A stretch of 64,000 bases of DNA. It comes from Aerococcus agrisoli. GTDB taxonomy: Bacteria; Bacillota; Bacilli; Lactobacillales; Aerococcaceae. The translations under genes and the position numbers were made by a program. Shown in pieces: positions 44,914 to 51,487 of this stretch. The notes below the pieces were generated by a model. That model made no database searches and had not been told where the DNA came from. It saw only the letters and a list, made by a program, of their open reading frames with translations. The stretch's first letter is position 1. The number at the start of each line of letters is the position of its first letter. The stretch is taken from the NCBI RefSeq assembly GCF_003797145.1, contig NZ_RKMG01000002.1, positions 75,037 to 139,036 of the forward strand, given 5' to 3'.

Positions 44914-46238
44914 TAAAATCCACCTTTCCATGTATTTGTATCCTGTACCGGTACTTCAGCAACTGGTGTAGGATTATCATCTACTACCATCCCGTCTTGG
45001 ATTATAATCGTGCATTCTTCTCCACCAGAAACTCGTGTGGCAATAGCTTGCAGTTGCTCTTGTTCTAACCATTGACCAAACTCTTGCATTGTCTCGATGT
45101 CCATTTGCTCCAACTTATCGATTAGCACAAAGCCACATTCTGGATTTAATTTGCGCACAATAGACACCGCTACAATCAACTGTTGTGAGCCAGACATGTT
45201 ATCCCATTTTTGACCTTGATAAGTGATCTCGCTATCCACTACTGATAGACCAGAAAGTGGTAAGTTGGCATTGTTTAAAAGCTCCATCTTACTTTGACGA
45301 ATATCTTCAATGTCTTGGTTCAAGGCTTTATATTGATTTTCTAATCGTAACGCCTCATCTTCAGCCATTGCCTTCTCAGCGTTTGTGCGAACTTTATCGT
45401 TAATCGTTTCGATTTCAGCGATACTTGCTTCAATTTCTGCCGTCGATTCATCTTGTAGTTGTGCTGCAGTCTTATTCGCATTTTCTAAATCAGTAGCCGT
45501 TTCTGTATGTTTAGCTTTCATATCTGATAGCTCTTGTTGGATACGTGCTAATTCATTTTCCTTTTGTTCAATCAGATATTTTTGATTTGCAAACTGATCA
45601 GCCAATTGTTTCGCTTGATTTCTTTTTTGTTGATTAGCCCCATTGCGTGCAAGAATTTCTTGTTGTTGATTAACCAAATCAGAAGCCTTGATATAGTCAT
45701 TAGGAGCATCTGGATACTCTGGTAATTCATTCGCATGAGCTCGCTTAGATCGTGCTTCTTGTCCCGTATATAAGCGCTGATTAGCCTTTTCTTGCTCCTC
45801 TTTTTCGAGTTGTGCTAACTGGTCACCGACACCGATAATCTGCAGCAGTGTGTCAGCCTTTTCTTTTGCGGTTGAATCCATAAACTTTGGTAAATCGATG
45901 GCCAACTCCGATACGAAACTATCTAGTAAGTTTTGACCCGCCTTATCACCTGATGGATCAGTTACTTTTAAATCTGAGTTTTTACCCTTGCGCTCGACAA
46001 TTAGCCCGTTTGATAGCTCTACTTTTAGATATGGGTCAGACATACTACCTTCGCGATTAGCTTGGCTAGGACGCTTACGATTACCACCTAAGGCCCATGC
46101 AATGGCATCTAGTACAGATGATTTACCTTGGTTATTTCTACCACCTAAAACCGTTAAGCCGCTCGCTGACGGCTCAAGCATTACAGCCTTCACACGTTTT
46201 GTATTTTCAATTTCTAATTTATTAATTTTCACTGTCAT
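44913..46238 (-). CDS. SbcC/Rad50-like AAA ATPase
   Basis: 441 aa. N-terminal GGRNNQGKSSVLDAIAW Walker A, long coiled coil (about 140-320), then the ABC signature MSGSQQLIVAVS and Walker B CGFVLIDKLEQMD. A mini-SMC, probably working with the AAA protein downstream and RusA in phage recombination. Confidence 0.9.
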   Translation of the reverse strand: MTVKINKLEIENTKRVKAVMLEPSASGLTVLGGRNNQGKSSVLDAIAWALGGNRKRPSQANREGSMSDPYLKVELSNGLIVERKGKNSDLKVTDPSGDKAGQNLLDSFVSELAIDLPKFMDSTAKEKADTLLQIIGVGDQLAQLEKEEQEKANQRLYTGQEARSKRAHANELPEYPDAPNDYIKASDLVNQQQEILARNGANQQKRNQAKQLADQFANQKYLIEQKENELARIQQELSDMKAKHTETATDLENANKTAAQLQDESTAEIEASIAEIETINDKVRTNAEKAMAEDEALRLENQYKALNQDIEDIRQSKMELLNNANLPLSGLSVVDSEITYQGQKWDNMSGSQQLIVAVSIVRKLNPECGFVLIDKLEQMDIETMQEFGQWLEQEQLQAIATRVSGGEECTIIIQDGMVVDDNPTPVAEVPVQDTNTWKGGF

Positions 46239-46267
46239 GATATACTCCTTTATATGTGTAGTAATAA

Positions 46268-46294
46268 GTCGTCATTGCCCTGACGGCTTTTTTT
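46268..46294 (+). terminator. Plus-strand terminator inside a minus-strand operon
   Basis: GTCGTCA (46268-46274) pairs with TGACGGC (46281-46287), then seven Ts. No plus-strand gene lies to its left within several kb, so its role is unclear. Confidence 0.65.
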
Positions 46295-46496
46295 ATTCAT
46301 AACTTTCAGCTTCTAAATCTTTAAAACTGTACTCATCATTCAGATTAAAGAGGACTCTCTCAATATCTTCTTCTTCGTTAATTGCAGTCACTCTGATTTG
46401 CTTTTCAGTTACGTAAACTATGTATTCAATTTCTTGCTGCTCTTCTTCCTCATCAGGAAACCACTGTTCTTGATCTAAATCATAAACACCTCGCAA
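46293..46496 (-). CDS. Small acidic phage protein
   Basis: 67 aa, very acidic (DEEEEQQEIEY, NEEEDIERV). Start is TTG at 46496 after a G-rich ribosome binding site. Function unknown. Confidence 0.65.
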   Translation of the reverse strand: MRGVYDLDQEQWFPDEEEEQQEIEYIVYVTEKQIRVTAINEEEDIERVLFNLNDEYSFKDLEAESYE

Positions 46497-46507
46497 GTCA
46501 TAACCCC

Positions 46508-46690
46508 CTAGCTATAATTTTTCACTTTGTTTTCCTCAAACGTTTGTTCAAGAATCAAATTGTCGTAATAAGTATTGATTCGATGAACGTCATCCAAGTG
46601 TTCTCTATCCTTGGTTTCAAAATAATTATTAAGCGATTTTTCAATTTCTTTATCTCGCATTTCTTCTAATCGTTTAATTACGAAACTCAT
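46508..46690 (-). CDS. Small charged phage protein
   Basis: 60 aa helical protein (MSFVIKRLEEMRDKEIEKSL). ATG overlaps the upstream stop (ATGA). Function unknown. Confidence 0.68.
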   Translation of the reverse strand: MSFVIKRLEEMRDKEIEKSLNNYFETKDREHLDDVHRINTYYDNLILEQTFEENKVKNYS

Positions 46691-46869
46691 TCAACCACAT
46701 CCCAAATCCAAGTCTTATACAGCCCCAAAATTGATAGAATTACGCCAACCAAGGTTGCTTCAAAGCCATGTTGTCTACCAACTTCAACCGTGCCTGCACC
46801 GCCTAAGATGAATAAAATACCGATTAGAATCGTAATACCCCACTGTGTCTGTTTTGCTTGTTTACTCAT
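46687..46869 (-). CDS. Small two-helix membrane protein
   Basis: 60 aa with two hydrophobic segments (about 12-28 and 38-55) joined by a short polar loop. Early operon; function unknown. Confidence 0.7.
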   Translation of the reverse strand: MSKQAKQTQWGITILIGILFILGGAGTVEVGRQHGFEATLVGVILSILGLYKTWIWDVVE

Positions 46870-46871
46870 AT

Positions 46872-47066
46872 CTATTCCTCCCTAAATTCGTTAATATCTA
46901 CGCCTAGTGCGTCTGCTAATTTGAATGCCGTACTTATTTTTATTTCTTTAGTTGAGCCATCGTATATTTTGTAAATTACTGAGTGATTAACGCCAACTTT
47001 TTGAGCAATTTGATGCCTTGTTAATTCTGCGTTATCCATTAATTCTTTAATTTTTTTTGTATTCAT
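46872..47066 (-). CDS. Cro-like XRE regulator
   Basis: 64 aa HTH (LTRHQIAQKVGVNHSVIYKI) similar to small Cro proteins; GAGGAG upstream. It is the second Cro-like gene of the prophage. It lies next to the group I ribozyme cassette, whose promoter is just behind its start. Confidence 0.85.
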   Translation of the reverse strand: MNTKKIKELMDNAELTRHQIAQKVGVNHSVIYKIYDGSTKEIKISTAFKLADALGVDINEFREE

Positions 47067-47105
47067 AAGTTCTCCTCATAATTAAGCTAATTATTGTTCG
47101 ATAAG

Positions 47106-47134
47106 TTGTTCTTTTAATATAAACCATATATAAT
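47106..47134 (+). promoter_or_regulatory. Promoter of the group I ribozyme cassette
   Basis: TTGTTC (47106-47111), 17 nt, TATAAT (47129-47134). Transcription would start near 47141, about 10 nt before the first ribozyme stem. Confidence 0.6.
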
Positions 47135-47140
47135 AATGGA

Positions 47141-47388
47141 ACAGATTGCCCCTCATTACAGCGATGTTATGAGTGCATTGGGTGAATTCAAGGAACTCTA
47201 AGTCTTTTGATATGAGAACCCTGAGCCAAGCTTAGTTTTTCGTTTTACTAAACTAAGAAGGTGCAACGCATAGATTGTGACTAACGAAGAGAATAATCAA
47301 TCCACGAGCGCCCAACATCTTATTGAGATGAACAGATATGCTGAACTTATAGGAAACTATAAGATGTATCAGATAAAAAGTTGATACG
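47141..47388 (+). ncRNA. Group IA-type self-splicing intron/ribozyme core
   Basis: The conserved core words are present (GGGTGAATTCAAGG, then ACCCTGAGCCAAGC, then AAGGTGC). The fold can be drawn fully: P2 47152-47156/47169-47173; P3 47178-47184/47309-47315; P4 47188-47193/47219-47224 (one mismatch); P5 47196-47198/47214-47216; P6 with an 8-bp extension 47231-47238/47250-47257; P7 47268-47272/47337-47341; a P7.1/7.2 insert 47273-47277/47298-47302; P8 47316-47320/47326-47330; P9 47346-47352/47357-47363 with a GAAA loop; P9.2 47366-47371/47382-47387. The insert between P7 and P3 marks subgroup IA. P1 and a 5' exon gene are not evident. Confidence 0.85.
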
Positions 47389-47462
47389 ATAACAATTTGA
47401 AAGGACTATCAATTGATGCTTCAGTAATTGGTGACAAATTAAGTATTAAAGGAGTTGAAAAC

Positions 47463-47684
47463 TTGAAAGATTCTTACATTACAGGTTTATCAACTCTCGC
47501 TGATTCAGATAATGATCGTTACGCCGATTCTCTGAAAGCCACTTCGTTTACCGATAGAGTATTAAAAGCTGAATCAATTAAAGATAGACTTGGTAATCTA
47601 ATAAACTTACAGAAAGGAGGTGTTAAAAATGACTTCTTATGCAATGAAGTACGAATGCAAACTTCCCAACGATGGTTCTCATGA
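47463..47684 (+). CDS. Possible small protein after the ribozyme
   Basis: 73 aa from a TTG with AAAGGAG 8 nt upstream (the frame is open back to 47397, just after the ribozyme). Rich in Asp, Ser and Lys (DSDNDRYADSLKATSF). Its last 56 nt overlap the next gene, so it may be a remnant or not translated. Confidence 0.35.
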   Translation: MKDSYITGLSTLADSDNDRYADSLKATSFTDRVLKAESIKDRLGNLINLQKGGVKNDFLCNEVRMQTSQRWFS

Positions 47685-47904
47685 CCAAGGAGTAACCTTA
47701 GAACTCCCTAGCGATATTACCCTTTTAGTTGAAATAGAAAATGATCCTGAAGATTCTAGATATTTCCAAAGAACTAAAGTTTATAGATTATCCAATGGTA
47801 AAGAGTTAATCGTCATAGAAGAAGAATGGAGCGATTCTAGAATTTTGAGATTCAATTATCCTTTTAATAAAAAAGGAGACACTCTAGTGTTTAATTTTGA
47901 TTAA
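47629..47904 (+). CDS. Small protein of unknown function in the ribozyme cassette
   Basis: 91 aa from ATG 47629 with a strong AAAGGAGGTG site. Acidic, beta-rich (GVTLELPSDITLLVEIEND, KELIVIEEEWSDSRILRF). No family recognised. On the plus strand, against the early operon, and overlapping the 3' end of the opposite gene by 21 nt. Confidence 0.7.
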   Translation: MTSYAMKYECKLPNDGSHDQGVTLELPSDITLLVEIENDPEDSRYFQRTKVYRLSNGKELIVIEEEWSDSRILRFNYPFNKKGDTLVFNFD

Positions 47905-48045
47905 ATCTCTTTTAACCCATTCAGGGTAAGAATCTATATCGCCGATATGTACTTTTATAGTTTTTGTTTTATGCACTCGCTTAATCACTGTCGCTAGTCC
48001 AATAACTGCAGTGGTTAGTGCGAGTGTTTTTATTGTCTTTTTCAT
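47884..48045 (-). CDS. Small membrane-anchored phage protein
   Basis: 53 aa: N-terminal hydrophobic segment (TLALTTAVIGLATVI) and a polar C-terminus (YPEWVKRDLIKIKH). AAAGGTGG upstream. Tail-to-tail overlap with the plus-strand gene. Function unknown. Confidence 0.7.
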   Translation of the reverse strand: MKKTIKTLALTTAVIGLATVIKRVHKTKTIKVHIGDIDSYPEWVKRDLIKIKH

Positions 48046-48050
48046 ACTAT

Positions 48051-48353
48051 TTACCACCTTTCAAAATTTTCAACGATCCATTTGTTCATTGGCCACTTAT
48101 TGAATTGCCACTTCTGTCCCTGGACTTCTGGGAACGTCACTATATTTCCTTCTAATTCTTTTTTGAACGGATACAGAATTCGTTCTTTAGCATTTCCAGC
48201 CGACATATTGACACGCTCACAGAACCAAGCCATATCTCCTACTGCCCCATAATCTAGCTGGTCGTGAAGTTGCTGTAATTCCGCTTGTTTCTCAAGTAGT
48301 AACTTCTGCTTGTCAATTTCCATTAATTGAAAAATTAATTCTTTAGTTTCCAC
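48051..48353 (-). CDS. DUF771-like phage protein
   Basis: 100 aa. The half from MAWFCERVNMSAGNAKERIL to the FNKWPMNKWIVENF end fits DUF771, a putative winged-helix DNA-binding family in early operons. GTG start, GGAGG at 9 nt. Confidence 0.78.
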   Translation of the reverse strand: METKELIFQLMEIDKQKLLLEKQAELQQLHDQLDYGAVGDMAWFCERVNMSAGNAKERILYPFKKELEGNIVTFPEVQGQKWQFNKWPMNKWIVENFERW

Positions 48354-48366
48354 ATCGGTGTACCTC

Positions 48367-48552
48367 CTACTTAATTCCTAAATATGTTTTAATTTCTTCG
48401 ACTTTCTCTATTGCTTTCGGACCAGTGCGTTTACCACGAACAATATCTGATAAGTAAGCATCGCTAATACCGATAACTTGAGCTAACTGTCTTTGTGTCA
48501 TTCCCTTACGTCTTAACGTCAATAGAATTCGCCCTTCTAAATCCTCACTCAC
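48367..48552 (-). CDS. Cro-like XRE regulator, first gene of the early operon
   Basis: 61 aa HTH (MTQRQLAQVIGISDAYLSDI). A GTG at 48552 lies 9 nt after AAAGGAG, while the ATG at 48561 touches it, so GTG is preferred. Divergently placed from CI across the switch region; likely Cro counterpart. Confidence 0.85.
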   Translation of the reverse strand: MSEDLEGRILLTLRRKGMTQRQLAQVIGISDAYLSDIVRGKRTGPKAIEKVEEIKTYLGIK

Positions 48553-48582
48553 ATACGCCATCTCCTTTCGTATAAAATATTT

Positions 48583-48596
48583 GCTAATTATTTAGC
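48583..48596. promoter_or_regulatory. Operator-like palindrome O1
   Basis: GCTAA-TTAT-TTAGC, 17 bp before the plus-strand -35. Same half-sites as O2. Confidence 0.55.
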
Positions 48597-48613
48597 TAAT
48601 TTCCTAAAAAGCA

Positions 48614-48642
48614 TTGACATAAACTAACTAATATCATAATAT
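48614..48642 (+). promoter_or_regulatory. Rightward switch promoter (toward CI)
   Basis: TTGACA (48614-48619), 17 nt, TAATAT (48637-48642). Its spacer contains ACTAACTAAT. The CI start is about 210 nt downstream, giving a long leader. Confidence 0.65.
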
Positions 48643-48747
48643 TTAGATATAGCAAATAAACACATTAAAACCTTTGTAAAATAGCATTTCATACGTTCCC
48701 CAACGATATTTATTTTGCGTATTTATATGGTTTGGTGCGATTTGTTT

Positions 48748-48763
48748 AGCTAAATAATTAGCT
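48748..48763. promoter_or_regulatory. Operator-like palindrome O2
   Basis: Perfect AGCTAA-ATAA-TTAGCT, covering the start region of the leftward promoter. Confidence 0.6.
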
Positions 48764-48772
48764 TATACACAT

Positions 48773-48801
48773 ATATTACTAACTTATTAGTTAGTTGTCA
48801 A
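48773..48801 (-). promoter_or_regulatory. Leftward early promoter (toward Cro) with internal palindrome
   Basis: Minus strand TTGACA (48801-48796), 17 nt, TAATAT (48778-48773). The spacer is nearly filled by a perfect palindrome, ACTAACT-TATT-AGTTAGT (48778-48795). It points toward the rightward promoter. Confidence 0.7.
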
Positions 48802-48859
48802 CAGTTTAAACTAACTTATTTCATAAAGTTTTATTTGTGTTGCAGAAAAGGTGGCAAAA

Positions 48860-49165
48860 ATGCTTTTAGACCGTGTTAAAGAGCTATCGAAAAAACGCGA
48901 TATGAGGGTGGCTGATTTAGAAGATGCGTTAGGTTTTGGTAGAAATACTATCTATCAATGGAATAAAAGAACTCCAGGATCTGACAAACTAGAAAAAGTT
49001 GCTGAATACTTCAATGTATCTACTGATTACCTATTGGGAAGAACAGATAATCCAAAAGTTAATACTGATGATACTTTATTAGCAGCGCATATTGAAGATG
49101 ACATAACAGAAGAAGAAATGGAAGAAATTAAGCAATTTATTGAATTTATTAAGTCAAAAAGGTAG
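48860..49165 (+). CDS. CI-like repressor (XRE family)
   Basis: 101 aa from ATG 48860 (AAAGGTGG upstream; GTG 48851 is less likely). HTH MRVADLEDALGFGRNTIYQW, then STDYLLGRTDNP, and a short acidic C-terminus. No LexA-like peptidase domain, so clearing it would depend on the ImmA-type protein next door. Maintains lysogeny. Confidence 0.88.
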   Translation: MLLDRVKELSKKRDMRVADLEDALGFGRNTIYQWNKRTPGSDKLEKVAEYFNVSTDYLLGRTDNPKVNTDDTLLAAHIEDDITEEEMEEIKQFIEFIKSKR

Positions 49166-49172
49166 TGATTAT

Positions 49173-49568
49173 TTGAATGTAATTGAAAAAATCATGTCTG
49201 AATACGATGAATTTAATTATGTTTTTCACCAGAATATGCCTCAAAAGTTGCACGGATTAATCGATGGTACCACTATCTATATTAATGACCATATTAGTGA
49301 TAAACAAAAATTATCAGCAATTATGGAAGAGGTTGGTCATTATAAAACTTCAAGCCACTCAGATATCACTGACTATAAAATTAATGCCAAAGATGAAGCA
49401 GTAGCACGTCGTTGGTCATACGGCCAATTGATACCTGTAGACTCTATAGCTAGGTATCAAGACCGTGAAGATGCTGTATTAGTTTATGAAATAGCTGAGG
49501 ACTTAGAATTGCCAGAAACTATTGTGGAAAGTGCTATATATATGTATAAGGTTAAGGGTATGATTTAG
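49173..49568 (+). CDS. ImmA/IrrE-family metallopeptidase-like protein
   Basis: 131 aa from TTG 49173 (AAAAAGG upstream). Pairs with CI as in ICEBs1 ImmR/ImmA, where ImmA cuts the repressor after DNA damage. The metal motif reads EEVGH where HExxH is expected, so the first histidine is replaced by glutamate, a variant I believe is common in phage members. The frame overlaps the CI end only if started upstream. Confidence 0.85.
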   Translation: MNVIEKIMSEYDEFNYVFHQNMPQKLHGLIDGTTIYINDHISDKQKLSAIMEEVGHYKTSSHSDITDYKINAKDEAVARRWSYGQLIPVDSIARYQDREDAVLVYEIAEDLELPETIVESAIYMYKVKGMI

Positions 49569-49580
49569 GGAGGATGTTTA

Positions 49581-50135
49581 ATGGATATTCTTTTTGTGTT
49601 CTTGTTATTGGGAGGACTCGGGATAATTGTCGGCATAATATGGTTAATAGTTAATTTAATTAGAAAAAGAAATAAAAAAATACCGATAATTATAACAGTA
49701 GTTTCCTTGGTTATAGCTATTGGCAGCAGCATTGGATTAGATCACGTCAATGAAATAGACTATAACAAACCAGTGAATACAGCTCTTACAATTTCAAAAT
49801 TGCGTGGTCAAGGTGGAGAGTATGAGAATGGAACTTTTGATATGGACGATACGTTGTATGATGCTTATATTATAGATGACAATGCAGCGGTTATTATAAA
49901 CTCAAATGATACAGTCAAAGGTTTCTATGCTTACCAGGCTAGCGACTCCGAAGTTTATGAAATTTTAGAAACTTTAGGTTTCCCAATTGATGATTACTTA
50001 ACTGATTTCATTTCAGATGATGAATCAAATACTTACACAAAAACTTATGATAATTATTCTATCCAGTTATCAGAGTATCCAGGAGCTTATGGTGATCATT
50101 ATGAAAATGAATTATCTGTAATGTTTAACGATTAA
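49581..50135 (+). CDS. Membrane protein of the lysogeny module
   Basis: 184 aa with two membrane segments (residues 3-25 and 33-52) and an acidic outer domain of about 130 residues. Co-transcribed with CI and ImmA, so it is made in the lysogen. Superinfection exclusion is a plausible but unproven role. No family recognised. Confidence 0.82.
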   Translation: MDILFVFLLLGGLGIIVGIIWLIVNLIRKRNKKIPIIITVVSLVIAIGSSIGLDHVNEIDYNKPVNTALTISKLRGQGGEYENGTFDMDDTLYDAYIIDDNAAVIINSNDTVKGFYAYQASDSEVYEILETLGFPIDDYLTDFISDDESNTYTKTYDNYSIQLSEYPGAYGDHYENELSVMFND

Positions 50136-50221
50136 AAAAAACGCCCCACTCTCTACTTTGGACGGTCGAAGAGTGAGGCAATCTGAAGTTTGACAAAACG
50201 CACTATGTGTGTGCATTCTGC
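50134..50221 (-). ncRNA. Candidate small RNA between int and the membrane protein gene
   Basis: An extended -10 TGGTATAAT (50236-50228, minus strand) points left. About 40 nt further a 10-bp stem (50179-50170 with 50152-50143, one mismatch) is followed by eight Ts. No plus-strand T-run follows the hairpin, so the terminator serves leftward transcription. Could be an antisense or regulatory RNA of about 85 nt. Confidence 0.35.
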
Positions 50222-50236
50222 ATACCTATTATACCA

Positions 50237-50247
50237 GAGTTCACACT
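50237..50247 (-). repeat. Arm-type site next to the int promoter
   Basis: AGTGTGAACTC in inverted orientation, 23 bp upstream of the int start. Identical to the two left-end copies. Confidence 0.45.
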
Positions 50248-50269
50248 GAAATGGTAGGAGTGATAAATA

Positions 50270-51370
50270 ATGGCAAGCGTTAATAAAGATCCTAAAACCA
50301 ATAAATGGTACGTTAGATATAACGTCTACGATAACAAAGGAAATAGACACCAAAAGATGAAAAAAGGCTTCAAATCAAAAAAAGAGGCTCAAATTTATGG
50401 CACTAAACAAGAAGAAATTACTTACGATATTAATGCTGATATGCCCTTTGCTGATTACTTTGAGAAATGGTTTTATACATATAAAGAAACTATGATAACT
50501 GATAAAGTTATCAAAGAGTATAAACACCTTATAAAATTAGTACATGAGTATTTTGGTAATTTACCCTTAAAGCTATTGACCAGGCAACGGTATCAGACGT
50601 TTATTAATATAAGAGGCAAAAATAGAGCTAGAAACACCGTTGAAAAAACACATTTCAGATTAAAACAAGCTATTCAAATGGCTTTAGCTGATAATCTGAT
50701 ACAGGTTGACCCTACTTTCAATGTTGTGATTAGCTACGATAATGATCAGCAATCAAGAATTAAGGCTTGGAATATCCATGACGGCGAACTATTAACAAAA
50801 GCGTTTCAAGATGAATTAACGCCTAGAAGTACAGCGCTATATATTGCTATCAATACTGGTTTACGTCTTGGCGAGATATATGGATTATCATGGGATGATA
50901 TCCACGGAAATGTATTAGAGGTAAATCGTGGTTATGATTATACTGCAAGTAAAACATTTACTGCAGGTAAGACAAAGACAAGTATTCGTAAAATTAAAAT
51001 TACTGATACTTTTAAGAAACATATATTTGAATATAAACTAAAGTTTCAATCACAGTCACCTAAGTTTTTATTCTTGGATAAATTTGAAAACCCAGTAATT
51101 ACTGATACTGCAATTAGAAAATACTTAAAGAAACTATGTGAGAGTTTATCGATAGAATTTTGTGGTATCCACGGACTACGTCATACACATTGTAGCTACC
51201 TGATCTATAATGGTATTGATATCAATTACATCAGCAAGCGATTAGGCCACGCTAGCACCATTGAAACGCTTAAGACTTATGCACACATACTAAATGAATT
51301 TAAGCAGCAACAAGATACAAAGGTAATCGAGATTTTAGAAAATACAGAGCAACATGTGAACACCATGTGA
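50270..51370 (+). CDS. int: Tyrosine integrase (Tn916/phage Int family)
   Basis: 366 aa. N-terminal arm-binding domain (NKWYVRYNVYDNKGNRHQ), SAM-like core-binding domain (about 60-160), catalytic domain with Arg in NTGLRLGEIYGL near 205, HGLRHTHCSYL near 305 and LGHAS, then the final tyrosine in TLKTYAHI near 345. Catalyses integration at the tRNA-Thr core. AGGAG 9 nt before the ATG. Confidence 0.95.
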   Translation: MASVNKDPKTNKWYVRYNVYDNKGNRHQKMKKGFKSKKEAQIYGTKQEEITYDINADMPFADYFEKWFYTYKETMITDKVIKEYKHLIKLVHEYFGNLPLKLLTRQRYQTFINIRGKNRARNTVEKTHFRLKQAIQMALADNLIQVDPTFNVVISYDNDQQSRIKAWNIHDGELLTKAFQDELTPRSTALYIAINTGLRLGEIYGLSWDDIHGNVLEVNRGYDYTASKTFTAGKTKTSIRKIKITDTFKKHIFEYKLKFQSQSPKFLFLDKFENPVITDTAIRKYLKKLCESLSIEFCGIHGLRHTHCSYLIYNGIDINYISKRLGHASTIETLKTYAHILNEFKQQQDTKVIEILENTEQHVNTM

Positions 51371-51374
51371 ACTC
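51353..51374 (+). repeat. Candidate integrase arm-type sites, right end
   Basis: CATGTGAACAC (51353-51363) and CATGTGAACTC (51364-51374), 11 bp apart, overlapping the int 3' end and lying 35 bp before attR. Confidence 0.5.
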
Positions 51375-51408
51375 ACCCTTTACAAACGTTGATATGACAA
51401 CAATTCAT

Positions 51409-51441
51409 ATTCCTGCATTCGGCATAAATAAGTACAAAAAG
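51409..51441 (+). repeat. attR core, 33-bp direct repeat
   Basis: Exact copy of 10744-10776. The last base is also the first base of the following terminator stem, showing that the original tRNA terminator was displaced by the prophage. Confidence 0.95.
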
Positions 51442-51475
51442 CGGTTAGGACAAGCAAATGTCCCAACCGCTTTTT
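51441..51475. terminator. Bidirectional terminator (argD end / original tRNA-Thr end)
   Basis: Stem 51441-51452 with 51459-51470 (one mismatch), T-run 51471-51475 on plus and A-run 51436-51440 for minus. Ends the arg operon. Confidence 0.85.
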
Positions 51476-51487
51476 CCATAAATTGAA

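Larger units (their letters stand above)
10744..51441. mobile_element. Complete-looking temperate siphovirus prophage
   Basis: About 40.7 kb between exact 33-bp repeats. It has modules for lysis, tail, head, packaging, replication and recombination, a switch region (two Cro-like proteins, CI, ImmA) and an integrase. HK97-type capsid, portal, ClpP-like protease, Dit, tape measure and a phi13-type major tail protein indicate a long non-contractile tail. I saw no frameshifted or truncated core gene, so it may be inducible. Confidence 0.96.

Noticed and set aside
50153..50353. Minus-strand 66-codon frame with a hydrophobic start
   Set aside because: It overlaps the int start and its regulatory region, has no ribosome binding site, and runs through the terminator hairpin.
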